Shown piece after piece: positions 1 through 8,067 of a stretch of 64,000 nt of DNA. The DNA is from Cyanosarcina radialis HA8281-LM2 (GTDB lineage: Bacteria > Cyanobacteriota > Cyanobacteriia > Cyanobacteriales > CCAP-1448). The notes under the pieces are model-generated. The model did not search any database, was not told the origin of the DNA, and worked only from the letters and a program-made list of their open reading frames with translations. Position 1 is the stretch's first letter; the number at the start of each line of letters is the position of its first letter. The stretch covers positions 1 through 64,000 of the forward strand of contig JAHHHA010000024.1 of NCBI GenBank assembly GCA_019359615.1, read 5' to 3'. The position numbers were made by a program, and so were the translations under genes.

Positions 1-114
1 ACAACAGCTTGGTATACCGAACGCAATCGAGAGCAAAAATCAGTAGATTGGCAATTTACCACAACTGATGCCCGCATCCGCCTTAAGCGTCTGTACCCAC
101 ATCCTGAATTTTGA
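1..114 (+). pseudogene. C-terminal remnant of a DDE transposase (IS630-like), cut by the window edge
   Basis: Frame 1 is open from the first base to a TGA at 112-114. It encodes about 37 residues containing WYTERN, VDWQFTT and DARIRLKRLYP. This tail resembles the C-terminus of cyanobacterial IS630-type DDE transposases as I remember them. The upstream part lies outside the window, so it could be the end of an intact gene. It runs directly into an unrelated IS200 transposase fragment, which favours a nested or decayed insertion. The family assignment is from memory of the motif only. Confidence 0.45.
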
Positions 115-301
115 CAGACCACTAGTCAACAATCTTAAATCTGTTACTTCTCGAAAGGTGAGGCAAGAATTTAAAGATTACCTGGCTTCAATTTATTGGA
201 AAAATGTTTTTTGGAACGGTTCTTATTTTGTGGCTAGTTGTGGTGGGGTAACAATTTCAAAGCTTAAGGAGTATATATCAAATCAATCTCAGCCCGACTA
301 A
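113..301 (+). pseudogene. tnpA: IS200/IS605 TnpA (Y1 transposase) C-terminal fragment
   Basis: The frame ending at 301 encodes VNNLKSVTSRKVRQEF, then YWKNVFWNGSYFVASCGG and a final helix LKEYISNQ. This is the C-terminal third of an IS200/IS605 single-strand transposase: the SR..R.EF helix, the F(W)..SYFVAS.GG strand and the last helix. The HUH motif and probably the catalytic Tyr region lie in the missing N-terminal part. An ATG at 68 gives a 77-residue ORF, but its first residues only overlap the preceding transposase tail in another frame. Inactive remnant. An IS end follows immediately. Confidence 0.75.
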
Positions 302-304
302 TTT

Positions 305-385
305 ATTTGGGCAACTCCGTACCTCCGTTGCCCCGCAATTCATCCCACGCTCCCTTTCGGGTGAGACGTGGGGCTTCTTGCGAAT
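305..385 (+). repeat. IS200/IS605 terminal sequence with hairpin
   Basis: Directly after the TnpA fragment comes AACTCCGTACCTCCGTTG, then CATCCCACG, a short spacer and CGTGGGGCTTC. CCCACG/CGTGGG forms the imperfect subterminal hairpin expected at an IS200/IS605 end. A similar block, with AACTCCGTCCCTCCG and CATCCCACC...GGTGG, lies upstream of the TnpB gene near 9963-10075. The two are probably the same kind of end from related elements. Confidence 0.6.
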
Positions 386-389
386 TAAG

Positions 390-800
390 CTAAATGGTAG
401 TCGCGCCACTAATGCCCACTTCTGCTAGATTGCGATCGGGTCTGAGATCGCAGGCTTCCCGTAAATAGGGGTGATGAATTGGCGCTTGAGACACGGGCAG
501 ATTGACGTGCAGCAATAACCGGATGCAGCGTTTTTTATCTCCTTCGACGTGCATTTGCTGCATATCCAGTAAAGCCACGTCATCCCAGTGAGGGCGTTGG
601 CGGGCGATAGCTGCCGGAAAAATGGCATCTAAATCGCGGGTGGCGGTGAAGACCGCGCTAATAATTTCGCGCGGATCGAGGCGATTTCTGGTTTCTAATT
701 CGTCGAGTAGTTCGGTCACGACTTCCCGAATCGACTCAACTGTATTTTCTGAAGCGGTCGTCGCTCCCCTAATCGCTCTCAATCTCCACGCCACGCCCAA
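390..800 (-). CDS. aroH: Chorismate mutase, AroH type
   Basis: The 136-residue product matches the monofunctional AroH fold in length. It converts chorismate to prephenate at the branch point to phenylalanine and tyrosine, in the cytoplasm. Visible active-site residues by family analogy are Arg11 in AIRGATT, Glu86 in HVEG, Arg94 in RCIRLLLHVN, and Tyr112 with Arg120 in HPYLREA..LRPD. The ATG at 800 is used; a start close to AIRG would also fit the family. It lies co-directionally downstream of sppA with a 146-bp repeat-containing gap, so an operon is possible but not shown. Confidence 0.93.
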   Translation of the reverse strand: MGVAWRLRAIRGATTASENTVESIREVVTELLDELETRNRLDPREIISAVFTATRDLDAIFPAAIARQRPHWDDVALLDMQQMHVEGDKKRCIRLLLHVNLPVSQAPIHHPYLREACDLRPDRNLAEVGISGATTI

Positions 801-946
801 ATCCTCCGTTATTTGTTAGTTATCAGTTGCCAGTTGTTAGTTGTCATTGCCTATTATTTTTGACTTTTGACTTGGTAGCTGAGCCTTTCGACAAGCTCAA
901 GGTAAGACCCGCCGAAGCTTGACTTTTGATTTTTGACTTTTCCAAA
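801..946. repeat. Intergenic simple repeats between sppA and aroH
   Basis: The spacer holds overlapping degenerate units of the type GTTAGTTATCAGTT and GACTTTTGACTT, plus an unrelated AGCCTTTCGACAAGCTCAAGG segment. These are characteristic cyanobacterial intergenic repeats. No gene is visible. Confidence 0.5.
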
Positions 947-1768
947 TTATGGTCGATAAATCCATAAAGGCTGACCGTTGGTAGACAGTTCAAACTCTAA
1001 CCAATCTAACCCAGCAGATAGCCTAGACGATCGCTGCACTTGTCCTTGCAATAAGCGATTCCATAGAGGCTTGCGTTCTTCTATGGTCTGGACCTTAGTT
1101 TTATCGGGGTCGAGTCCTACCAGTTCTGCCGTCCAGCGGCGGGCATCTTCTTCCGTTCCCAAGCGATCGACAATGCCTAATTGTAGAGCCTGTTGCCCGG
1201 TAAAAATTCGACCGTCAGCGAAACTTCTTACCGTCTCTTCGTCCAGTTTCCGTCCTTCAGCTACAGTTTGGACGAACTGCTGATAGCTGCTATCGATCAA
1301 TTCTTGTAAAATCGCCTTTTCCGGCGGGGTGATTTCTCGATCGAATGCCAGAATATCTTTGTAAGGCCCGGATTTGATCGTTTTAAACGAAACCCCAACC
1401 TTATCCAGCAGCCGTTCGAGATTGTTGGCGCGGAGAATTACGCCGATGCTGCCAGTAATCGTTCCTGGGTTAGCCATAATATGTTCGGCTCCCATCCCGA
1501 TATAAACGCCTCCCGATGCCGAGATATTACCAAAGCTGGCAACAATTTTAATTTTTTCTCGCAAGCGTTTGAGGGCATAGTAAATTTCTTGGGAATCTCC
1601 CACCGTGCCGCCAGGACTGTCAATTCGCAGCAACAGGGCAGGAAATTCTTTTTCTTCGACCGCGTTCAAAGCTTCTAGAACGTGCTTGCGGGTGTTGCCT
1701 GCGATCGCTCCTGCAATTTCAATCCGAGCGATTTGTTTGCGGCATTTAGATTTAAAGGGCCAGACCAT
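947..1768 (-). CDS. sppA: Signal peptide peptidase SppA (S49 family)
   Basis: A 273-residue single-domain S49 serine protease that degrades cleaved signal peptides or membrane-associated substrates. The oligomer-type fold is recognisable from LLLRIDSPGG (46-54), the nucleophile Ser85 in NISASGGVY, GSIGV (106-110) and the general-base Lys137 in SGPYKDI, in the same order as in short SppA proteins. There is no long N-terminal membrane segment: the protein begins MVWPFKSK and enters the first beta strand directly, so it may be soluble or peripheral. The ATG at 1768 gives the family's usual short form. Function is well supported; localisation is inference. Confidence 0.93.
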   Translation of the reverse strand: MVWPFKSKCRKQIARIEIAGAIAGNTRKHVLEALNAVEEKEFPALLLRIDSPGGTVGDSQEIYYALKRLREKIKIVASFGNISASGGVYIGMGAEHIMANPGTITGSIGVILRANNLERLLDKVGVSFKTIKSGPYKDILAFDREITPPEKAILQELIDSSYQQFVQTVAEGRKLDEETVRSFADGRIFTGQQALQLGIVDRLGTEEDARRWTAELVGLDPDKTKVQTIEERKPLWNRLLQGQVQRSSRLSAGLDWLEFELSTNGQPLWIYRP

Positions 1769-2139
1769 AGGTAATTCAGGGTATTCGGCAGTAGGAAAAG
1801 TTATCTAAGTTACATAACTATAAGTAAAGTTTAAGCTTTAGCTCTCTGGCTTGACCGAGAAGAATACAGGAGTTCAGGAGTTCAGAAGTTCAGAAAGTGG
1901 GAGTTCAGAATTTTATGAGGTCGGAGGCGATCGCCCATACATAGGATATACGCATTTGGGCAGCCGGGCCGGAAACTCTGCCACCTAACGGTAGGGGTAT
2001 ATCATGCATCGATCTGCATCAGACTCGATCGAACGACAACCCGGCATGGCTGGGGAAATTGTTAATTATTTAACATAAATATAAAATTTAGTTACAATAC
2101 ACTTAAAAAAAGTATACATTCCGCCATTACCAGCCTGTC
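1769..2139. other. Divergent intergenic region with AGTTCAG repeats
   Basis: This 371-bp gap separates sppA (minus) from the EamA gene (plus). About 1868-1915 holds tandem units AGGAGTTC/AGAAGTTC. The part nearest the EamA gene is AT-rich (around 2058-2115) and contains TATAAA-like and TTACAAT tracts suitable for a promoter, but no clear -35/-10 pair could be fixed. I saw no RNA gene or recognisable riboswitch. Confidence 0.4.
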
Positions 2140-3207
2140 ATGCAGCTAAAACCACCCATCTCAGCACTCGCCCAGATCCCTTTGTTGCTAATTGCCCCGT
2201 TCTTCCTGTGGGGAACGGCAATGGTAGCGATGAAAGGGGTAATTCCCCACACTACGCCCCTGTTTATGGCAGGAGTGCGTTTAGTCCCAGCAGGGATTCT
2301 GGTCTTGGCAGCAGCCGCCTGGATGGGTCGTCCTCAACCTAAAAGTTGGCGGGCCTGGTTGTGGATTGGCTTTTTTGCCCTGGTTGACGGGGCGCTATTT
2401 CAAGGATTTTTGGCGGAAGGATTGGTGAGAACTACTGCTGGTTTGGGTTCGGTAACGATCGATTCTCAACCTTTGGCAGTGGCGTTACTTTCGGGATGGT
2501 TGTTTGGCGAAATCATTGGGTTTTGGGGCTGGCTGGGATTGGGTTTAGGAGTTTTGGGCATCAGTTTGGTAGGTTTGCCGGATGAGTGGATTCTCTCTTT
2601 GCTAGACGCAGGAACCCCAACAGTTTTCGATCTCCAACAATTATTTACTAGTGGAGAGTTGTTGATGCTACTAGCTGCCCTATCGATGGCAGTAGGGACG
2701 GTGACAATTCGATTTATTAGTAAATATGCCGATCCCCTCGTAGCAACAGGCTGGCACATGATTTTAGGCGGTTTGCCCTTATTTGCCCTCTCAGGAATTT
2801 GGGAATCGGGGCAGTGGGTGCAGATCGATTTAGGTGGTTGGATGGCGTTGGCCTACTCGGCAATTTTTGGCAGCGCGATCGCTTATGGTTTATTCTTTTA
2901 CTTTGCCTCTCAGGGCAACCTTACTAGTCTCAGTTCCTTAACTTTTCTAACTCCAGTTTTTGCGATTTTATTTGGCAATTTATTCCTCTCTGAAGAACTC
3001 AGTTCGCTGCAATGGGTCGGGGTCGGTTTGACTTTAGGAAGTATTTATTTAGTCAATCAACGTCAAGAAATTGCGACTAAATGGCAAGCGATCGTCAAAC
3101 AATACTTATCCAAGAAATCGGGAGAACCCGTGCGACTACTTCAGAAGAGTAATGACGAGCGATCTATGACAACAGTATCAGTACAAGTAAAAGAGTCTGA
3201 GATCTAG
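2140..3207 (+). CDS. EamA/DMT-family transporter
   Basis: A 355-residue integral membrane protein with about ten hydrophobic helices in two EamA repeats (roughly 15-155 and 180-305). Family-typical stretches include FFLWGTAMVAMKG near the first helix, GLGSVTIDSQPL in the first half, and FYFASQGNLTSLSSLTFLTPVF in the second. The C-terminal 45 residues are a hydrophilic cytoplasmic tail rich in Lys and Ser. Members export amino acids or other small metabolites; the substrate cannot be read from sequence. The start at 2140 places the first helix about 12 residues in. Confidence 0.88.
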   Translation: MQLKPPISALAQIPLLLIAPFFLWGTAMVAMKGVIPHTTPLFMAGVRLVPAGILVLAAAAWMGRPQPKSWRAWLWIGFFALVDGALFQGFLAEGLVRTTAGLGSVTIDSQPLAVALLSGWLFGEIIGFWGWLGLGLGVLGISLVGLPDEWILSLLDAGTPTVFDLQQLFTSGELLMLLAALSMAVGTVTIRFISKYADPLVATGWHMILGGLPLFALSGIWESGQWVQIDLGGWMALAYSAIFGSAIAYGLFFYFASQGNLTSLSSLTFLTPVFAILFGNLFLSEELSSLQWVGVGLTLGSIYLVNQRQEIATKWQAIVKQYLSKKSGEPVRLLQKSNDERSMTTVSVQVKESEI

Positions 3208-3263
3208 AAAATATTTTTTAGATAGATTTAGGTTTTGAAAATCATCAGAGATGTCATATTACT

Positions 3264-4154
3264 ATGAGTTGGAAAGAATATGAGGAGCGAGTTTATAAAT
3301 ATTTTCAATATAAATATCCTGATGCAATTTTGAAGAAAAATACTAAATTGCGTGGAAGACTTTCTGATGCCCTAAGAGAAATCGATCTCCTCATTGAGGT
3401 AGAAATATTAGGACACTCTCTTCAAATAGCTATCGAGTGCAAAGATTGGAACAGCAAACTAGATGTTGCAGACATAGATAGTTTTGTTGGTAAACTTAAA
3501 GACGTAGGGATTTCTAAAGGTGTAATAATCTCAAGGCTTGGATACACTGAAGCAGCATATAGAAGAGCAAGAAAAGAAATTGAATTACAATTACAGGTTC
3601 TTGATTTTGACAATTTACCGAGCCATTATGGATTTTGGGGAGTTCCCTATAGAGGGGATGTAGGAGCAGTCATTTTGGCTCCAAATGGTTGGGTAATTAA
3701 TAATGAAATGCCAGATAGTTTTTGGCTTCATCAGCTTTGCTGGCTGCATCCTTATGAATTTTTACCCGAAGAAGCTGGACGAAAAAAACATTTATGTTAT
3801 TTTAACGTTCTTCCTATAGTGGGCAACGAGAATTTACAATCCCTTTTCAATAGTCAAGATTTAAGAGTTAAAGAAAAAGATCCAAGGTCTAAAATCGATT
3901 ACCAGGAAGAACCATCGCCAAATGGTACAGTAATTTATCGAAGAATTGATTATATAAAAGATGGATATGTTGAATTTACTGGTGGTATTGAAGCAGATGA
4001 TTTCTTTGCTTATTGCGTTTGTGCTGTACCACAAGACTGGATTCCAGACGATCTAGCTAGATTAAGATATATTATGAATAATTTACGCTTGATTAAATTA
4101 ATGGGAGTTGACCCATCAGACTCTCATAAACATTGGAAAGCCCTATTAGAATAA
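3264..4154 (+). CDS. Mrr-like PD-(D/E)xK nuclease-domain protein
   Basis: A 296-residue protein whose first 115 residues look like a restriction-endonuclease-type fold. They show an N-terminal helix with EEYEERVYKYF-like character, REIDLLIE (Asp41), then IAIECKDW (Glu58, Lys60), giving the D...ExK catalytic pattern, followed by a helix and VIISR. The C-terminal 180 residues are unrecognised. The gene is noticeably more AT-rich than its neighbours, which suggests transfer. It has no adjacent methyltransferase, so it may be a Mrr-type solitary nuclease or part of a DNA-repair or defence system. Catalytic residues are seen; the target is unknown. Confidence 0.7.
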   Translation: MSWKEYEERVYKYFQYKYPDAILKKNTKLRGRLSDALREIDLLIEVEILGHSLQIAIECKDWNSKLDVADIDSFVGKLKDVGISKGVIISRLGYTEAAYRRARKEIELQLQVLDFDNLPSHYGFWGVPYRGDVGAVILAPNGWVINNEMPDSFWLHQLCWLHPYEFLPEEAGRKKHLCYFNVLPIVGNENLQSLFNSQDLRVKEKDPRSKIDYQEEPSPNGTVIYRRIDYIKDGYVEFTGGIEADDFFAYCVCAVPQDWIPDDLARLRYIMNNLRLIKLMGVDPSDSHKHWKALLE

Positions 4155-4197
4155 ATGCTTATAAAGCCCTCAAACAGCTTTGAATTCTCTTATCAAA

Positions 4198-5271
4198 ATG
4201 CCTCTGAAATTACTATTATTATCGACTTCTGTTGGCCCTTTAAGTTCGGGATTGGGTGGTGGTGTCGAACTAACTTTATACAATCTCGCTCAAGAATTGT
4301 GGCAACGGGGTCATGAATTCAAAGTTGTAGCCCCGGAGAACTCAAAATTAGGAACCTTTCCTGTTATAGAAATCCCTGGAGAACTGCAAACAACCGCTCA
4401 AACGCAAGCCGATACTGCGCCCATTATCATGCCAGAAAATTCGGTTTTGGCTAATATGTGGGACTACGCGCGTCAAGTTCAAAGAGAGTACGATCTAATT
4501 TTCAATATCGCCTACGATTGGCTGCCTTTTTACCTAACACCATTTTTCGATCGCCCTATAGCCCATTTCATCAGCATGGGTGCGATGACGCGGGCGATGG
4601 ATGAGATTATGGAACGAGTGGCAGTACAATTTCCTGGTACGATCGCCGTCTATACCCAAACTCAAGCTCACACTTTTCCATTTGGCGATCGCTGTCGTTG
4701 CGTCGGTAGCGGGATCGATCTTTCCCTATATCAATTTTGTGCCCAACCAGAACCTTGTCTGGCCTGGTTGGGGAGAATTGCCCCCGAAAAAGCGTTAGAA
4801 GATGCAGTAGCCGCTGCCCAAATTACGGGGATGAAGCTGAAAATCATGGGCAAAATCCAGGATGAAAGCTACTGGCAACAAATTTTGGCAGATTACCCCA
4901 AAGCACCGATAGAATACTTGGGATTTCTCACCACTGCCCAAATGCAACAAGAGTTGCGCCAGTGTCGGGCGTTGCTAATGACTCCCCGCTGGATCGAAGC
5001 GTTTGGCAACGTGGCAATTGAAGCTTTAGCTTGCGGCGTACCAGTAATTTCTTATCGTCGAGGCGGTCCGGCGGAGATTGTCGAAGATGGGAAAACGGGC
5101 TTTTTAGTCGAACCAGATAGCGTCACTGGGTTAGTAGAAGCGATAAAAGACCTAGATGAGATCGATCGCTCTATCTGTAGAACCCAAGCCGAAACCGAAT
5201 ACTCCCTCAAAGCTTGGGGCGATCGAATGGAACGGTGGTTTGAAGATATCTTGTCTGCGATCGCAATATAA
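4198..5271 (+). CDS. Glycosyltransferase family 4
   Basis: A GT-B glycosyltransferase of about 357 residues. The N-terminal glycine loop (LSSGLGGGVELTLYNLA) binds acceptor or donor. The C-terminal Rossmann domain carries AWLGRIAPEKA and the E(x7)E signature in the segment TPRWIEAFGNVAIEALACG, followed by PVISYRRGGPAEIVEDG. I chose the ATG at 4198 over an in-frame TTG at 4180 because the first beta strand starts right after it. It transfers an activated sugar to an unknown acceptor. A short related piece of its 3' end recurs near 6054-6091, beyond the VapBC-like pair. Confidence 0.88.
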   Translation: MPLKLLLLSTSVGPLSSGLGGGVELTLYNLAQELWQRGHEFKVVAPENSKLGTFPVIEIPGELQTTAQTQADTAPIIMPENSVLANMWDYARQVQREYDLIFNIAYDWLPFYLTPFFDRPIAHFISMGAMTRAMDEIMERVAVQFPGTIAVYTQTQAHTFPFGDRCRCVGSGIDLSLYQFCAQPEPCLAWLGRIAPEKALEDAVAAAQITGMKLKIMGKIQDESYWQQILADYPKAPIEYLGFLTTAQMQQELRQCRALLMTPRWIEAFGNVAIEALACGVPVISYRRGGPAEIVEDGKTGFLVEPDSVTGLVEAIKDLDEIDRSICRTQAETEYSLKAWGDRMERWFEDILSAIAI

Positions 5272-5280
5272 AAACGTTGG

Positions 5281-5700
5281 TTACTTTAATAAGCAAATAA
5301 AACCAGCTTGCTCAAAATGTCGATCGGTTGTTAAAGCTTCCTGAATACTCAACTGCTGCATCAAAATAAATGATGTGCAGTCAACTAACGACCAAGTTTT
5401 GTCCGGTCTACCTTTACAAAGTTCCCAGGCAGCAGTGTCGATCGCTTCGTCGATGTAAACAATTTGAACGTAAGGTACACTCTTAATACCATCAACAACT
5501 TCAAAAATACGTGGACGAGGAATTCGGAGTGGGCTACCCAGCAACGCTACCAGTTCGCTAACTACGTAATTTGTTGTAACGATACTTCTCTGCTGCCGAA
5601 CAGCCAAACGGAAATATCGATCGGCTTGTGAATGATAGGATTGATTTTTAACAAATAGACTTGCCCAGCCAGATGTATCTACAAACAGGCTACTCAACAC
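5281..5700 (-). CDS. PIN-domain toxin (VapC-like)
   Basis: 139 residues with the four acidic PIN positions: Asp8 (FVDTSGW), Glu49 (VVSEL), Asp107 (LVDCTS) and Asp126 (TTDRHF). PIN toxins are Mg2+-dependent ribonucleases. It overlaps the upstream antitoxin-like gene by 11 nt, the usual toxin-antitoxin arrangement. It lies convergent to the GT4 gene with a 9-bp gap. The ATG at 5700 puts Asp8 in the first beta strand, as expected. Toxin activity is inferred from family and context. Confidence 0.85.
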   Translation of the reverse strand: MLSSLFVDTSGWASLFVKNQSYHSQADRYFRLAVRQQRSIVTTNYVVSELVALLGSPLRIPRPRIFEVVDGIKSVPYVQIVYIDEAIDTAAWELCKGRPDKTWSLVDCTSFILMQQLSIQEALTTDRHFEQAGFICLLK

Positions 5701-5965
5701 TATTCAATTCCCGATATAGTGCTTGTCCGATATAGTAGTCGTGATTTTCTGCTAAGTCGGTCATATCTACGCTAAGAGAACCGATCGATTCCAACAATGG
5801 GTCTGTTCCAGTTGGTTTTAAGTCTCCTAGTTTAGATGGATTAGTTAATTGTTCTGAGAGAACTTGCAACATAATTTCCTCTGGCGACTTATTTAGGCGC
5901 TCCGCCTGAGTAGTCAACGCTCTGTCTAAATCATCTGGAAGAGTAATTACAAAGGTTTTAGTCAT
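5690..5965 (-). CDS. Antitoxin partner of the PIN toxin (ribbon-helix-helix-like N-terminus)
   Basis: 91 residues. It begins TKTFVITLPDDLDRALTTQAERLNKSPEEIMLQ, a beta strand followed by two helices as in ribbon-helix-helix repressors. The acidic C-terminal half (MTDLAENHDYY) could be the toxin-binding arm. It overlaps the downstream PIN gene by 11 nt, so the two are probably translationally coupled. Such antitoxins usually autorepress their promoter; I did not identify an operator palindrome. The family is not named with certainty. Confidence 0.75.
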   Translation of the reverse strand: MTKTFVITLPDDLDRALTTQAERLNKSPEEIMLQVLSEQLTNPSKLGDLKPTGTDPLLESIGSLSVDMTDLAENHDYYIGQALYRELNSVE

Positions 5966-6053
5966 AGTATTTTTCCTATTAAGCCGAAGACGCTTACAAT
6001 CCTAAGTTTATACCAAGTATCTAACTCTACAGGTGGCATACCCGTCAGAGCGC

Positions 6054-6091
6054 GATCGCACTAATTATAAAACCCAAGCCGAAACCGAATT
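6054..6091 (+). pseudogene. Short remnant resembling the 3' end of the GT4 gene
   Basis: Positions 6071-6090 match 5181-5200, inside the GT4 gene, exactly for 20 bp. The preceding 17 bases are also similar. In the matching frame the remnant reads DRTNYKTQAETEF beside DRSICRTQAETEY in the GT4 protein. The VapBC-like pair sits between the two copies. No longer coding sequence remains. Confidence 0.5.
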
Positions 6092-6168
6092 CGCAACAAG
6101 CAATTTGAAAGGAGAGACTTGTACCCTCAAATTGCGAATTGTCAATTGCGAATTGTCAATTGTTTTAG

Positions 6169-6660
6169 TCAACGATCCTCCGTTCGACAGCGCCCCTGAA
6201 TTTGACACTCTCTTCGCTGTTGGCGCTGGCGTTCGATCGCCTCTAAGTTCGGTCTGCCCGTCAAGGGGAGTCGCCAGGATGCCCAGATATCGTAGAGGAA
6301 ATCGACGATCTTACCGATTACAGGCCATCTGGTAGGCGCATAAATCCACCCTATCCCCAACAGATCGTAAACTTGGCGAAAGACTTCGACATTTTTGATG
6401 ATCGTGCCATCTGGAAGGATAGCATGGATGCGCCCCATGGCGGTTTGATAGTCGATGCCGCCGTGGTTTTCGGGCGTATAGTTCTCGTCAGCAATATCGA
6501 CCAAAGCTACCAGTCCTCGCCCTGCATCTCGTTTCCTCAAAAAGTTAACTTCTCTCTGACACAACGGGCATTCACCGTCGTAGAGCAGCTTGATTTTCCA
6601 AGATTCTGATGTCGTAGTCTGTTCTAGGGATTCTTGGGGATGGATGTCCGATAAAGGCAT
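6169..6660 (-). CDS. DCC-family thiol-disulfide oxidoreductase (DUF393)
   Basis: 163 residues. Residues 24-34 read KLLYDGECPLC, the family signature: Asp28 and the CxxC pair Cys31/Cys34 for which the DCC family is named. Downstream YQTAMGRIHAI and a hydrophobic/aromatic stretch ending KIVDFLYDIWA match the rest of the DUF393 domain. The C-terminal 25 residues are Arg/Gln-rich. Members have a thioredoxin-like fold and a presumed redox role, with no known substrate. The first 20 residues are a hydrophilic extension, so a later start is possible but no better candidate is seen. Confidence 0.88.
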   Translation of the reverse strand: MPLSDIHPQESLEQTTTSESWKIKLLYDGECPLCQREVNFLRKRDAGRGLVALVDIADENYTPENHGGIDYQTAMGRIHAILPDGTIIKNVEVFRQVYDLLGIGWIYAPTRWPVIGKIVDFLYDIWASWRLPLTGRPNLEAIERQRQQRRECQIQGRCRTEDR

Positions 6661-6764
6661 AACTTACAGCAGCGATCTGTTGGATATATGAAACCAATAA
6701 AAGACTGGACGATTTGAGGATTTGCCAACCCGTTTGAGTGGCAATATCTCAGAATTTAAGTTTA

Positions 6765-6837
6765 TGGAGCTATGCGGATTCGAACCGCAGACCCCCTCAA
6801 TGCCATTGAGGTGCTCTACCAACTGAGCTATAACCCC
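6765..6837 (-). tRNA. tRNA-Ala (GGC)
   Basis: The minus strand folds into a complete cloverleaf of 73 nt without encoded CCA. The acceptor is GGGGTTA/TAGCTCC with discriminator A, and it has the G3-U70 wobble that marks alanine tRNAs. The D arm contains AGCTCAGTTGGTAGAGC. The anticodon stem is CCTCA/TGAGG around loop ATGGCAT, anticodon GGC, which reads GCC. The T arm is GCGGTTCGAATCCGC. Confidence 0.97.
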
Positions 6838-6891
6838 TTATAGTGCTTTACCATTATGCAGAATCAATTAGCCGATCGTCAAGCCTGAATT

Positions 6892-7104
6892 TTATAAATA
6901 TGGTGGATAAGCATTTCCCGAACTATGCAAGTAACTCATGCAGTTGTGCATGAGAAAATATACTACCAACATGGCAGCCGCTGACAATGCCACCAACGTA
7001 CCAGCCAGCATTAGAGAAAATTCCCGATGGGCAAACGCCTCCTCCATTAAGTGGAGCGACCACGCCACCAGAGCGACATCAAAAATTAGAATAAAAATGA
7101 GCAT
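6892..7104 (-). CDS. Small two-helix membrane protein
   Basis: 70 residues with two hydrophobic segments (about 2-20 and 31-52) separated by a short EEAFAHREF loop. The tail after FLMHNCMSYLHSSG is polar. The composition and the helix-loop-helix layout look like a genuine small membrane protein rather than a chance frame. It sits between tRNA-Ala and hisF on the same strand as both. I do not recognise a function. Confidence 0.6.
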   Translation of the reverse strand: MLIFILIFDVALVAWSLHLMEEAFAHREFSLMLAGTLVALSAAAMLVVYFLMHNCMSYLHSSGNAYPPYL

Positions 7105-7180
7105 ATATTCATAGTTTTAAAATTTATTCATCAATCTTAACATAAATTCTGAGAAATGTCTGCTATGTCAGAACGGCTAA

Positions 7181-7951
7181 CTAGTACATCCGTACCGAAC
7201 AATGGCGATCGCTTAAATAATTTTTGATTTCGGCCACGCTGAGTTGTCCGTAATGTAGAAGTGAGGCGAGCAAAGCAGCTTCAGCTTTGCCTGTAGTTAA
7301 GGCTTCATGGATGTGTTGGCAATTGCCAGCACCACCGGAGGCAATTACAGGAATTTGGACGGATTTAGCGATCGCAGAAGTCAGTTCTAAGTCGTATCCA
7401 GCTTGCGTGCCATCGGCATCCATGCTAGTGACGAGTAACTCCCCAGCACCTCTCCGTTCGACTTCTTGCGCCCACAGCAAAGCATCTAGACCAGTATTTT
7501 CTCTTCCGCCTCGGACGTAAACGTCCCAGCCTGGATGGCTGAGATCTTGCCGCCGCCGTGCGTCTATAGCTACGACTATACACTGGTTGCCAAAGCGATC
7601 GCTGGCCCGATCGACTAGGTTAGGATCGCGTACTGCTGCCGAATTTATACTGACTTTATCGGCTCCGGCTCTTAACAAATTTTTAATATGCTCTAAGGTT
7701 TGAATTCCACCGCCAACAGTTAAGGGAATAAACACCCGTTCGGCGGTGCGATAAACGACATCGATGATGGTGTCTCGTCCTTCGTGGGTAGCGGTGATAT
7801 CGAGAAACACCAATTCATCGGCACCCGCATCATTGTATACCTGTGCCAACTCCACCGGATCGCCAGCATCTTGCAGGTTAACGAAATTAACGCCTTTAAC
7901 CACTCGTCCGGCGTTCACATCTAAGCAAGGTAAGATTCGTTTGGCAAGCAT
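7181..7951 (-). CDS. hisF: Imidazole glycerol phosphate synthase, cyclase subunit HisF
   Basis: A 256-residue TIM barrel, the family length. It uses ammonia from HisH to convert PRFAR to imidazole glycerol phosphate and AICAR in histidine biosynthesis. Catalytic Asp11 ([14 protein letters not shown]) and Asp130 (VVAIDARR) are present. So are the phosphate-binding loops TVGGGI (78-83), DKVSINSAA and ASGGAGN. The ATG at 7951 begins the canonical MLAKRI. No hisH is adjacent, as is common in cyanobacteria where his genes are dispersed. Confidence 0.98.
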   Translation of the reverse strand: MLAKRILPCLDVNAGRVVKGVNFVNLQDAGDPVELAQVYNDAGADELVFLDITATHEGRDTIIDVVYRTAERVFIPLTVGGGIQTLEHIKNLLRAGADKVSINSAAVRDPNLVDRASDRFGNQCIVVAIDARRRQDLSHPGWDVYVRGGRENTGLDALLWAQEVERRGAGELLVTSMDADGTQAGYDLELTSAIAKSVQIPVIASGGAGNCQHIHEALTTGKAEAALLASLLHYGQLSVAEIKNYLSDRHCSVRMY

Positions 7952-7959
7952 TTTTTTAG

Positions 7960-8067
7960 AAGTTCAGGAGTTCAGAAGTTCAGGAAGTGTTGAGTGTGGA
8001 GTGTTGAGTGTGGAGTTAAAAATTCTCCCCATCCCCCCATCTCCCCATCCCCCCATCTCCCCATCTC
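7960..8067. repeat. Intergenic tandem repeats (AGTTCAG, GTTGAGTGTGGA, CCCCATCT)
   Basis: Between hisF and the next gene lie AGAAGTTCAGGAGTTCAG, two units of AGTGTTGAGTGTGGAGT-like sequence and several CCCCATCTCCCC units. The same simple-repeat types recur at 28621-28657 and 44727-44910. They are not CRISPRs: the units are short and contiguous, with no spacers. Confidence 0.6.

Noticed and set aside
1940-2060. Possible riboswitch before the EamA gene
   Set aside because: GC-rich stretch without the conserved boxes of cobalamin, TPP, SAM or guanidine riboswitches that I can recognise.
6033-6335. 100-codon plus-strand frame
   Set aside because: It starts in the GT4-like remnant and continues antisense into the DCC-family gene; only the first part shows homology.
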